From contig JAGXHB010000205.1 of NCBI GenBank assembly GCA_024636425.1, forward strand, positions 1 through 39,216: 39,216 nucleotides of DNA, read 5' to 3'. Below are positions 1 to 7,059 of this stretch, piece by piece. Source of the DNA: Roseobacter sp. (lineage in GTDB: Bacteria; Pseudomonadota; Alphaproteobacteria; Rhodobacterales; Rhodobacteraceae). The notes beneath the pieces are model-generated. The model made no database searches. It was not told where the DNA came from and saw only the letters and a list, made by a program, of their open reading frames with translations. Both the position numbers and the translations under genes were made by a program. Position 1 is the stretch's first letter. Every line of letters starts with the position of its first letter.

Positions 1-59
1 ACCTGCGCCAAAACCTCTATCCGATTCAACTCGCGCTCGCTCATCATCACCCATCCCAT
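1..59 (-). CDS. ISNCY-family transposase, N-terminal fragment (cut by window edge)
   Basis: The minus strand reads M-G-W-V-M-M-S-E-R-E-L-N-R-I-E-V-L-A-Q and then leaves the window. The S-E-R-E-L-x-R-I-E-V-L opening is what I recognise as the start of ISNCY-type transposases, which begin with a helix-turn-helix DNA-binding region. The start could be either the first ATG (57-59) or one of the two tandem ATGs four codons further in. The subterminal repeats just upstream fit an insertion sequence end. Only 19 residues are visible, so whether the gene is intact cannot be judged. Confidence 0.6.
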   Translation of the reverse strand, partial: MGWVMMSERELNRIEVLAQ

Positions 60-140
60 GTCCAATCTCCCATTGCTCATTTGAACAAGAGAGTGACACT
101 TCTGCTTTGCTTAGGGGTGACATTATCGCTTTGCGGCTAC
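1..140 (-). mobile_element. End of an ISNCY-like insertion sequence with subterminal direct repeats
   Basis: Upstream of the transposase start lie two imperfect 17-bp direct repeats, at 93-109 (GTGACACTTCTGCTTTG) and 117-133 (GTGACATTATCGCTTTG), 24 bp apart. Repeats of this kind next to an IS end are usually transposase binding sites. The outer boundary is probably near 135-140, but with only one end in view neither the terminal inverted repeat nor a target duplication can be confirmed. Confidence 0.5.
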
Positions 141-212
141 ACAAGTTGTTTTCCCATAAGGTTAATTATGTATTATTATGAATGGGTGGGCTACGATAAG
201 AGGCCGACCCGA

Positions 213-336
213 TCATAACCCCAACGCGTAACCCGCGCCGCGCACCGTTCCAATTCGGTCCGATCAGCCGTGAACCTTCAATGCCTTGCGCAACCGCGCG
301 ATGTGCACGTCCGCGGTGCGCGTGTCGACATAGATA
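213..336 (-). pseudogene. Remnant of a PhoB/OmpR-type response regulator (C-terminal winged helix)
   Basis: The minus strand encodes Y-I-Y-V-D-T-R-T-A-D-V-H-I-A-R-L-R-K-A-L, then K-V-H-G, an in-frame TGA, and then S-D-R-I-G-T-V-R-G-A-G-Y-A-L-G-L and a stop. The segments V-D-x-R-T-x-D-V-H-I-x-R-L-R-K-A-L and I-x-T-V-R-G-x-G-Y-A-L are the recognition helix and C-terminal hairpin of PhoB-like regulators. The receiver domain and the first part of the effector domain are missing, and the premature stop confirms decay. The upstream break coincides almost exactly with the IS630 remnant on the other strand, so the insertion probably cut the gene. Confidence 0.75.
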
Positions 337-339
337 TAG

Positions 340-519
340 CAGCAACGCGACGTACATCGGTCGGTGGCCGAATTGGAAGCCGACATTATGGCCTTCATCG
401 ACGCACACAACGATGACCCAAAGCCATACAAATGGGTCAAATCGGCTAATGAAATCCTCGCTTCCGTGAAACGCTTCTGCCTCAAAACAATGAACCGCAC
501 TTCGATTCCGGGTGATTAG
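340..519 (+). pseudogene. IS630-family transposase, C-terminal remnant
   Basis: The frame from 340 to the TAG at 517 reads, in pieces, H-R-S-V-A-E-L-E-A-D-I, then A-H-N-D-D-P-K-P-Y-K-W, then K-S-A-N-E-I-L-A-S-V-K-R-F-C. That is the characteristic C-terminus of IS630/Tc1-like DDE transposases, whose usual form is HNxxPKPFxWxKxADEIL. A stop at 337-339 closes the frame upstream and none of the catalytic core remains. It is a dead fragment inserted against the PhoB remnant. Confidence 0.8.
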
Positions 520-601
520 AGCGTTTCGACATTTCCGCAAGCACTAAGCGCTTGGCCCGATATGTTACTTCCGTCCGGGGAACACAGGAACAGCACCTTA
601 G

Positions 602-853
602 CCACCACATCTTCGGGCACACAAAGGGCTCAACAACCGCATAGAGGGTTCGCATCGGCCGCCCCGCAAACGAGAGAAGGTCATGGGTCGGTTCAAATCG
701 ATCCGACAGACGCAAAGGTTCCTCGTGGCCCACGATCAAATCAACACAATGTTTAGGCACCGCCGCTACCGCCTCTCCAACGTCTCATACCGCCTCGCAA
801 GGTCCGATGCCTTCGACCTGCGGCACGGTTATGCGCTCGAAATGACGGCCTGA
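602..853 (+). pseudogene. IS6-family transposase, C-terminal remnant
   Basis: From 602 to the TGA at 851-853 the frame encodes H-K-G-L-N-N-R-I-E-G-S-H-R-P, R-K-R-E-K, and F-L-V-A-H-D-Q-I-N. This aligns along its length with the C-terminal third of the complete IS6 transposase at 25127-25837 and includes the last catalytic Glu (in N-N-R-I-E). A stop at 599-601 interrupts the frame upstream, and the first two catalytic Asp residues are absent. It differs at roughly four in ten residues from the intact copy, so it is a related element rather than a duplicate. Confidence 0.85.
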
Positions 854-888
854 AAAATCACACTTGGCGACCTTCACAGGTCAGTGTC

Positions 889-905
889 GTTAAGTTGGCA
901 ATACC
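889..905 (+). repeat. Degenerate right inverted repeat of the IS6 remnant
   Basis: The sequence GTTAAGTTGGCAATACC shares its last 11 bases (TTGGCAATACC) with the right inverted repeat of the complete IS6 element (25870-25888). It lies 36 bp after the remnant transposase stop, a spacing like that in the intact copy. It marks the probable outer end of this dead element. Confidence 0.6.
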
Positions 906-986
906 GGATCGCGACCTCTGAATAAGGGCGGCCCAAAAACCCATGCTTTGGACCGAAATTGACGCTCTCTCCTTTGAGCAGTTACC

Positions 987-1493
987 TCACTGGCCCAGAC
1001 GAACTGCGACAACTTCAATCTCGACAAGCCAAGATGGGTTTGCCAGACCCGCTACCTCGAAGACAGAACGGGTAGGCAGATCTGGTTGGTCCTCGGTGCC
1101 AAAAAACTGCGTATAGCCGTCCATAAAGCCTTGAAAATCCATAGCATCCTCCCCTTCTGGTGCGACGAGATAAGCCTGCATTTTGACTACATCCCCCATA
1201 TCAAGGTCGATCGCAGCGAGTTTTCTCTTGATCGCAGCGAGCACACTTTCGGACTGGGCGGCGGTGTCACCAAACTGTTCGGGCGACCCACTTTCCGCAC
1301 TATCGTCAATCACCTCCGGCACAGTGCCACTTAGGTAAACCAATGTTGCATCCGCAGGAATTTCGACAGCTTGCAGAATCGGGAAATCAGAATCCGGCAA
1401 CCCATGACGGACCACCTCTGAACTCTGAGCGAAGGCTCCCGCTGCGGAAAGCGTCAGCGCAGCGGCGAGGGGGGAGAGCATTTTGTGGATCAT
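987..1493 (-). CDS. Exported RidA/YjgF-family enamine/imine deaminase-like protein
   Basis: This 168-residue protein has a RidA (YjgF/UK114) fold sequence from about residue 30. Family members hydrolyse reactive enamines and imines, such as 2-aminoacrylate and imino acids, to ketones plus ammonia. The residues that mark active deaminases are present: Arg142 in the motif L-P-T-R-S-V-F-E-V, and acidic residues in V-E-I-E-V-V near the C-terminus. Unlike cytosolic RidA it begins with a signal peptide (positive start, hydrophobic stretch to A-F-A-Q near residue 23) and carries an acidic insert around residues 60-80. The ATG overlaps the stop of the cytochrome gene (ATGA), with GGAGGA as ribosome binding site, so the two are translationally coupled. 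Its likely job is to clear the imine made by the upstream oxidase. The substrate is unknown. Confidence 0.85.
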   Translation of the reverse strand: MIHKMLSPLAAALTLSAAGAFAQSSEVVRHGLPDSDFPILQAVEIPADATLVYLSGTVPEVIDDSAESGSPEQFGDTAAQSESVLAAIKRKLAAIDLDMGDVVKMQAYLVAPEGEDAMDFQGFMDGYTQFFGTEDQPDLPTRSVFEVAGLANPSWLVEIEVVAVRLGQ

Positions 1494-2011
1494 TCGTGTT
1501 CCTCCGTATTTTGGTTTACTGGTTCAGCGGGGCGAATACCCGCAACTGCTTCGACCGTCCCATCCGGGTCGTAATCGTTATCTAGGTTTGTCTGAAGGTA
1601 ATCGGTGATGGCAACCACCTGTTCATCATCAAGGAAATGCCCAAGGCTCGGCATTGCTTTCTGCCCGTTGACGATGATGTACGTTGCATAGCCAGCATAT
1701 TCGAGGTTAGGGTTATCTCTCAGTGCCGGATATGCTCCCGCACCGACAGCGCCCGCCCCATCAGTCATATGACAACCGGAACATAGCGACTGGTACAATT
1801 CTTCTCCATCGCTGCTGGTATATTCCTGAACCCATTCTTCACCACCGTCGGCCATCTCGGTCAGGTCACGTTCTTGAGGCCGTGCTTCGGTTTGCGACTG
1901 CTCTGCGGATGACGTCGTTTGACCGGTATCGGAGGGATCGCTGGTTTGTGCCCAGACAGGTTGAGTGCTGAGGGCGCACAGTACTAAAGTTGTGATAAAT
2001 TTCTGTCGCAT
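1490..2011 (-). CDS. Secreted class I monoheme cytochrome c
   Basis: This 173-residue protein has a signal peptide (residues 1-21, ending V-W-A-Q), a low-complexity Ser/Thr/Gln/Glu linker to about residue 60, and one cytochrome c domain. The heme motif C-S-G-C-H is at 77-81 and the probable axial Met is M120 in G-Q-K-A-M-P. The C-terminal tail is acidic. It starts 4 bp after the oxidase stop and overlaps the RidA-like gene by 4 bp. The most economical role is periplasmic electron acceptor for the flavin oxidase, passing electrons to the respiratory chain. NicA2 of Pseudomonas, a flavin amine oxidase that donates to cytochrome CycN, is a known precedent. Direct partnership here is inferred from gene order. 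Confidence 0.9.
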   Translation of the reverse strand: MRQKFITTLVLCALSTQPVWAQTSDPSDTGQTTSSAEQSQTEARPQERDLTEMADGGEEWVQEYTSSDGEELYQSLCSGCHMTDGAGAVGAGAYPALRDNPNLEYAGYATYIIVNGQKAMPSLGHFLDDEQVVAITDYLQTNLDNDYDPDGTVEAVAGIRPAEPVNQNTEEHE

Positions 2012-2015
2012 TGCT

Positions 2016-3587
2016 TCACCCGTTGATTACCTTGTCATGGAGACGCGAGATTGCGTCGAGGGAAGAGAGAATCGCTCCTTCCTGCCACGCGGGCAGATAG
2101 GACAGATGCTCGCCCGCGCAGACCACGCGGTTATCGATCTTGACCGCTTCATCGTAGTTTTCGCGGTTTTCCCAGACGCCGGAACAGCCGAGAACCCATG
2201 GCACCTTGTGCCAGGCCACACTGACCCCGGTCTTGAATTCCTCCCGATACTGGGGATGGATTTTTTCGCCTTGGCGTAGCGCCCATTCCAGCCGCTCATC
2301 AGGCTGCATTGCGTTGAACTTATAGCTGTTCTCACCACGCCATGTGTACCCGCCCAAAAGGACACCGGGTCCGTCCGACAAATAGCCGGTTGAAGGGTAA
2401 CTGATCTGGCTGATCGCCTGATCGGTATAGCTTATCCCGCCATAGATGTTCTCGTCCTCTTCCCAGAAACGGCGCTTGAACTCCAAGCCCCATTTCGTGG
2501 AGCCGTTATAGTACATCGTGCTGATCGTATCCGCCAAACCACCCGAAAGGTTATGGTCGATCTGTCCAAGGACCGAGAAAGGGATGGTGCAAACGCAATA
2601 GTCCGCGGTACTTGTCTGCGTTCCGCCATCACTGGTATTTTCCCACGTGACGGTTACACCGTTCTCATCTTGCTGCAACGAGACAACTTTTGCGTTGTAT
2701 GTAATGAGATCCCCAACCTCACGCTCAAAACCTCTTGCAATTCCGTCCATGCCACCAACCGGCTGGAACATGGGCGCTTGATGGTCGACAGTCTCGTGCG
2801 TCGCAAGATATTCCCACAGGCGCGACTGGACGATTTGTTGAGGATCAAGCAGGTCGGATGCTTCAGGTTCAGCACCGACACCGCCGCCCGGTTGCTTGCC
2901 ATAACCGCGATAAACGCTTGTTTCCAAGCTTTTCACATATTCATTCTGCTCGTTGAGAGCACCAAAGCTGCGCAGGCTCTCGATCAAGACCTCGCGATCA
3001 TCGCTGCTGACCAGCTTATCAAGATCCCCTTGATTGATCCCTTTGGCCAGCAATTCCGAGACATGGCCGCGATAGTCGCTTTTGATATGGCGCAGGCGTT
3101 GAGGTTTGCCGTCAAAGGCATCGGATTTATGGAGGTAGGAGTTGTAATTCAACTGAATGAAAGGCTCCAGCGGTACTTTCAGCCGTTTGCAATAGTCCAG
3201 CACCGCGTGGTGATCATGCGGCAGGCGCCATGGGCCGGGATTGATGTAATTGCCTTCGGCAAAATCGACATTCTGTGTCGCCCCGCCAAGCTCGGTGAAG
3301 CTGTCACCGGAACGCAGTGTCCAACACCTGCCACCTACCTTTTCGCGAAACTCCAGTACTTCGACCTCGTAGCCAGCAGCGCGCATTTCATAGGCCGCCG
3401 TCAAACCAGCTAGGCCAGCTCCTAGAACAAGCACTTTCGCACCCTGGGGATCGCCATCCAGTTTGATTGGCCCACTGTAGTCGGAGGGTGCCGCATACCC
3501 CATTGACGTCATTGCATGATACATGGCGGTACTACCCGCCGTTGCCCCGATCATGGTCAGTAAGTTTCGGCGTGTGAATTCTGTCAT
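2016..3587 (-). CDS. Tat-exported flavin monoamine oxidase / L-amino-acid dehydrogenase-like protein
   Basis: This FAD-dependent amine oxidase family protein has 523 residues. The dinucleotide motif G-A-G-L-A-G is at 56-61, the second FAD motif V-G-G-R-C-W-T at 84-90, and a C-terminal FAD segment reads C-A-G-E-H-L-S-Y-L-P-A-W-Q-E-G-A. The N-terminus T-R-R-N-L-L-T-M-I-G resembles a twin-arginine signal, implying export of the folded flavoprotein. The ATG at 3587 is preferred over an in-frame upstream start at 3656 because AGAGGG lies just before it and the Tat motif then sits at the N-terminus. The enzyme would oxidise an amine or amino acid to an imine. The cytochrome and RidA-like genes follow within a few bases. 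The substrate cannot be read from sequence; an L-amino acid is my guess. Confidence 0.88.
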   Translation of the reverse strand: MTEFTRRNLLTMIGATAGSTAMYHAMTSMGYAAPSDYSGPIKLDGDPQGAKVLVLGAGLAGLTAAYEMRAAGYEVEVLEFREKVGGRCWTLRSGDSFTELGGATQNVDFAEGNYINPGPWRLPHDHHAVLDYCKRLKVPLEPFIQLNYNSYLHKSDAFDGKPQRLRHIKSDYRGHVSELLAKGINQGDLDKLVSSDDREVLIESLRSFGALNEQNEYVKSLETSVYRGYGKQPGGGVGAEPEASDLLDPQQIVQSRLWEYLATHETVDHQAPMFQPVGGMDGIARGFEREVGDLITYNAKVVSLQQDENGVTVTWENTSDGGTQTSTADYCVCTIPFSVLGQIDHNLSGGLADTISTMYYNGSTKWGLEFKRRFWEEDENIYGGISYTDQAISQISYPSTGYLSDGPGVLLGGYTWRGENSYKFNAMQPDERLEWALRQGEKIHPQYREEFKTGVSVAWHKVPWVLGCSGVWENRENYDEAVKIDNRVVCAGEHLSYLPAWQEGAILSSLDAISRLHDKVING

Positions 3588-3801
3588 TGGAAGCCCTCTG
3601 CTGCGAAATATCGTGCGCACCAAAAATCTAGGTACTAGCGCCGAAAGCGCACCCACCGGATTAAAGCGCCTAACGGTTTAACCTGCGCGTCAGGCTTATG
3701 TTCCAATGAAACACTGCGGATCGGTGGGAGACCGATAAGCTAAGAAAAGCTTCTTGCTATGATACAAACTGACTATTGCTAATCTTATCAAGTCTTTGCG
3801 C

Positions 3802-3834
3802 GCGTGGTGTTTGAGATGGCATGGTTTACCACGC
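3802..3834 (-). terminator. Second hairpin downstream of bhcD
   Basis: GCGTGGT (3802-3808) pairs with ACCACGC (3828-3834), a 7-bp GC-rich stem with a 19-base loop, located after the first hairpin in the bhcD reading direction. It could be part of a double transcription end or an operator upstream of the amine oxidase operon. Confidence 0.3.
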
Positions 3835-3846
3835 ATGAGAAACCTG

Positions 3847-3869
3847 ACCCCACGACTTCATTATGGGGT
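3847..3869 (-). terminator. Hairpin 20 bp after bhcD, candidate transcription end
   Basis: ACCCCA (3847-3852) and TGGGGT (3864-3869) form a 6-bp stem with an 11-base loop just past the bhcD stop. There is no strong U-tract, so a rho-dependent end or an RNA-stabilising hairpin is as likely as an intrinsic terminator. Confidence 0.35.
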
Positions 3870-3888
3870 AAAGTCTTTGGGTTAGACC

Positions 3889-4854
3889 CTAAAAATCCAC
3901 CTCGATCGCGATCTTTTGCGCAACAGCCATATCAACAACCGCCGCCGCAACAGCCAGATCCTGCAAGCCCACGCCGGTCCCGTCAAAGAGCGTAATCTGA
4001 TCGGCGCTGATCCGCCCCGCATGGGTCCCGTTTATCACCGCCCCAAGCTGGTGCACATCGCTTTGTGCAATCAGCCCTGCCGCCACCGCATGCTGTGCCT
4101 CGCCGATCGACACCGATTGCGCGACCTCGTCGGTAAAGACCGTCGCCTGCGCCAGAAGCGCCGCCTCGACCTCTTGCTTGCCTTTGGTGTCGGTGCCCAT
4201 GCACGCCAGATGACAGCCCGGCGCCACATGATCGGCCATCAACGACGGGGAAAATGCCGAGGTGATGGAAATGATCACATCCGCCTCGATCATGTCGGGC
4301 AGATCGACCGGCTGAAACGGGATGCCCGCCTCATTGGCGATCTTCTCGATGTTGGGCAGCATTTCAGGATGATAGTTCCAGCCGATTACTTTCGTGAATT
4401 CCCCCTGCTCCAGTGCCGCGCGCAGCTGGAACGTTGCCTGATGGCCCGCCCCCACCATGCCGATCACCCGCGCATCCTTGCGCGCCAGATGTTTGATCGA
4501 CACGGATGACGCCGCCGCCGTGCGCAGGGCGGTCAACAGATTGCCGCCCACCATCGCCCGTACCTTGCCCGTATCGGGATCGAATAGAAACACCGTGGAC
4601 TGGTGATTGATCAGGTCACGCTTTTCCAGGTTGTTCGGCCAATAGCCGCCCGCCTTCAACCCAAGCGTCAGCCCCGCGCGATCAAACCCGCCCTTGAAGC
4701 CATACAGGGCATCCTCGTGGCCGATCGCCTCGCGCACGACGGGAAAGTTATAGGCATCCCCCGCCGCCATGGCGGCAAATACCTGTTCGACGGCATCAAA
4801 AGCAGCGGCGCGGGTCATCAAGTTGGCGATTTCGCATTCAGGGACGATTAGCAT
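3889..4854 (-). CDS. bhcD: Iminosuccinate reductase of the beta-hydroxyaspartate cycle (ornithine cyclodeaminase family)
   Basis: This 321-residue ornithine cyclodeaminase/mu-crystallin family protein has a central Rossmann motif, G-M-V-G-A-G-H-Q-A, at about 143-151. Segments typical of BhcD are visible, including the N-terminal M-L-I-V and the block G-G-Y-W-P-N-N-L-E-K. BhcD reduces iminosuccinate with NADH to L-aspartate, which regenerates the amino donor used by BhcA. It is the last gene of bhcABCD, 63 bp after bhcC, in the gene order known from Paracoccus. The family also contains ornithine cyclodeaminases and alanine dehydrogenases, but the complete bhc context makes that unlikely. It acts in the cytosol. 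Confidence 0.93.
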   Translation of the reverse strand: MLIVPECEIANLMTRAAAFDAVEQVFAAMAAGDAYNFPVVREAIGHEDALYGFKGGFDRAGLTLGLKAGGYWPNNLEKRDLINHQSTVFLFDPDTGKVRAMVGGNLLTALRTAAASSVSIKHLARKDARVIGMVGAGHQATFQLRAALEQGEFTKVIGWNYHPEMLPNIEKIANEAGIPFQPVDLPDMIEADVIISITSAFSPSLMADHVAPGCHLACMGTDTKGKQEVEAALLAQATVFTDEVAQSVSIGEAQHAVAAGLIAQSDVHQLGAVINGTHAGRISADQITLFDGTGVGLQDLAVAAAVVDMAVAQKIAIEVDF

Positions 4855-4917
4855 TTGGGGGGACTCCGGTCAGTAAGGGATGTGAAGGCGACCGGTTGCC
4901 GCCTTCAACAGATGGTA

Positions 4918-6081
4918 TCAATAGGCCTTTCCGCGCGCCGACACGGGCCACAGGGTTTCAACCTTGTCGCCGCGCACACCGACGTACCAGTCATGCACAT
5001 TGGCAGTTGGATCGCAGTGCCCCGGCACGAGCCGCAACTTATCGCCGACTTTCAGCACGCCATCGGGGTCCGACACCACGCCGTGTTCATCGGAACATTT
5101 GGCGTACTCCACATCAGTGCGGCCAAAGATCACCGGCAACCCGCTGTCGACCGACTGCACCTTCAGGCCCGCATCCACAATCGCCTTGTCAGCCTTGGCG
5201 TGGCTCATGACCTGCGTGAGGATAAAGAACGCGTTTTCCCATTCACCCTGGTCAATCCGCTGGCCTTTGTCGTCCAGTATCCGGCCATAGTCGGCATCCA
5301 TAAATGCATAGGACCCGCATTGCAGTTCGTTATAAACGCCCGAATTAGCCTCAAAGTAATAGCTGCCCGTGCCACCGCCCGAGACCAGATCGCAAGTGAT
5401 CCCTTGCGCCGCCAACCCGTCAACCGCGTCCTTCACCTGCGCGATTGCGATGTCGAGCTTGGCCTTGCGGTCATCAAAGCTGTTCAGATGTTGCATCGCA
5501 CCCTGATAGGCCTGAATCCCCGTAAACTTCAGCCCCTCCGCCGCCTGCACAGCCTTGGCGATCTCGATCACGGCGTCCGTTGTCGTCACGCCGCAACGGC
5601 CCGCGCCGCAATCGATCTCGATCAGCACTTCGATCTGGGTGCCATGCTTGACCGCCGCGGCCGATAATTCAGCCACATTCGCCACATCATCGACACAGAC
5701 GATTGTGCGGGCCCCGAACTTGGGCAGCCGTGCCACCCGGTCGATCTTGGCGGCGTCCCGGACCTGGTTCGAGACCAGAATATCCTTGATCCCGCCCCGT
5801 GCGAACACCTCGGCCTCGGACACCTTCTGACAGCAGACCCCAACGGCCCCGCCCAGCCGTTCCTGCAGCTTGGCCACATCGACCGACTTGTGCATCTTGC
5901 CGTGCACACGGTGGCGCATCCCGTGCGCCCTGGCATAGTCGCCCATCTTGACAATGTTGCGTTCAAGCGCATCCAGATCCAGCACAAGGCAGGGCGTCTG
6001 AATGTCGGCGGCATCCATGCCAGGCAGCGCTGGCACGTCATAGCCCACTTCGAGGCCGTCAAAGTTAACAGGTGCGTTCAT
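4918..6081 (-). CDS. bhcC: Beta-hydroxyaspartate aldolase (D-threonine aldolase family)
   Basis: This 387-residue PLP enzyme has the alanine racemase/D-threonine aldolase fold. The putative Schiff-base lysine is K62 in R-V-H-G-K-M-H-K-S. BhcC joins glyoxylate and glycine to give (2R,3S)-beta-hydroxyaspartate, the carbon-carbon forming step of the cycle. The ATG at 6081 is chosen because GAAGGAG lies 7 bp upstream and the start falls 13 bp after the bhcB stop; an in-frame start at 6186 would overlap bhcB by about 90 bp. The C-terminal domain ends in a metal-binding segment containing H-C-D-P, as expected for D-threonine-aldolase-like proteins that need a divalent metal. Confidence 0.94.
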   Translation of the reverse strand: MNAPVNFDGLEVGYDVPALPGMDAADIQTPCLVLDLDALERNIVKMGDYARAHGMRHRVHGKMHKSVDVAKLQERLGGAVGVCCQKVSEAEVFARGGIKDILVSNQVRDAAKIDRVARLPKFGARTIVCVDDVANVAELSAAAVKHGTQIEVLIEIDCGAGRCGVTTTDAVIEIAKAVQAAEGLKFTGIQAYQGAMQHLNSFDDRKAKLDIAIAQVKDAVDGLAAQGITCDLVSGGGTGSYYFEANSGVYNELQCGSYAFMDADYGRILDDKGQRIDQGEWENAFFILTQVMSHAKADKAIVDAGLKVQSVDSGLPVIFGRTDVEYAKCSDEHGVVSDPDGVLKVGDKLRLVPGHCDPTANVHDWYVGVRGDKVETLWPVSARGKAY

Positions 6082-6094
6082 GGTTTTGGCTCCT

Positions 6095-7045
6095 TCAATT
6101 GGACCACGGCAGGGCGTCAAGATCGACGTTCCCACCGGTGATGATGATTCCGACCCGCTTGCCCGCGAACCGGTCCTTGTTTGCAAGGATGGTGGCGAGA
6201 GGCACAGCGCTGCTGGCCTCCATCACGATTTTCATACGCTTCCACGTCAGTTTCATGGCCTCCACGATCTGATCTTCGGATGCGGTCAGAATGTCGCTGA
6301 CGTGGTTCGACACGAAATGCCATGTCAGATCCTTCAGGGGCACCTTCAGCCCGTCAGCAATCGTTTCGGGGGCGTCGTCGGCGATGATATGACCGGCGTG
6401 GTAGCTGCGCGCGGCATCGTCGGCCTGTTCCGGCTCGGCGGCAATGATCTGCACCTCTGGTGCCAGATGTGACAACGTCAGGCAGGTGCCAGAGATCATG
6501 CCACCGCCGCCGATAGGGGCCATGACAATATCCAACCCGTCCGTCTGTTCCATCATTTCGCGCGAACAGGTGCCCTGCCCCGCGATCACCCGCGGATCAT
6601 TGTAGGGATGCACAAAATCACCCCTTGTGCGCGCCTGCACCTCGGCAAAGACTGCCTCGCGCGATGTGGTGGACGGGTCGCATTCGGTAATCACGCCGCC
6701 ATATCCGCGCACCGCGTCCTTTTTCGCCTGCGGCGCCGTACGTGGCATTACCACGTTGCACGGGATGCCCCGCCGCCCTGCCGCATAGCTTAACGATAGT
6801 GCGTGGTTACCCGAAGAATGAGTGCAAACGCCGAACTCGACATCGGCCTCGGACAAACCGAACACCGCGTTCGACGCACCGCGCACCTTGAACGCTCCGG
6901 CCTTTTGAAAGTTCTCGCATTTGAAAAACAATTGCGCGCCGGTCAATTCGTTCAGGAACGACGAGGTCAGAACGGGCGTGCGATGGATATATGGCGCAAT
7001 CCGGTCCTGCGCCGCCAGTACGTCGTCAAAGGTCGGGATATACAT
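6095..7045 (-). CDS. bhcB: Beta-hydroxyaspartate dehydratase (serine/threonine dehydratase family)
   Basis: This 316-residue PLP-dependent fold-type II enzyme has its PLP lysine at K53 in G-A-F-K-V-R-G and the glycine-rich phosphate loop in P-I-G-G-G-G-M-I. BhcB eliminates water from beta-hydroxyaspartate to give iminosuccinate. The ATG at 7045 has AAGGA six bases upstream and gives the N-terminus M-Y-I-P-T-F; an alternative ATG at 7063 overlaps the bhcA stop but has a poor ribosome binding site. On sequence alone it could be called a threonine dehydratase or a serine racemase. Its place between bhcA and bhcC settles the call. Confidence 0.94.
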   Translation of the reverse strand: MYIPTFDDVLAAQDRIAPYIHRTPVLTSSFLNELTGAQLFFKCENFQKAGAFKVRGASNAVFGLSEADVEFGVCTHSSGNHALSLSYAAGRRGIPCNVVMPRTAPQAKKDAVRGYGGVITECDPSTTSREAVFAEVQARTRGDFVHPYNDPRVIAGQGTCSREMMEQTDGLDIVMAPIGGGGMISGTCLTLSHLAPEVQIIAAEPEQADDAARSYHAGHIIADDAPETIADGLKVPLKDLTWHFVSNHVSDILTASEDQIVEAMKLTWKRMKIVMEASSAVPLATILANKDRFAGKRVGIIITGGNVDLDALPWSN

Positions 7046-7059
7046 GGCCGTATCCTTCA

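Larger units (their letters stand above)
3588..3888. other. Intergenic region between the amine oxidase operon and bhcD
   Basis: This 301-bp stretch holds no convincing gene. It must contain the minus-strand promoter of the amine oxidase operon and the end of the bhc transcript. Small inverted repeats are visible: ATCGGT/ACCGAT at 3720-3736, immediately followed by AAGCT/AGCTT at 3737-3752, plus the two hairpins listed separately. I cannot assign -35 and -10 boxes with confidence. Confidence 0.5.

Noticed and set aside
2553..3413. Open frame of 286 codons on the plus strand inside the amine oxidase
   Set aside because: It is antisense to a clearly conserved flavoprotein, has no ribosome binding site or recognisable motif, and reflects GC-rich third positions.
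3804..3995. 63-codon proline/glutamine-rich plus-strand frame
   Set aside because: Its second half is antisense to the bhcD end and no ribosome binding site precedes it.
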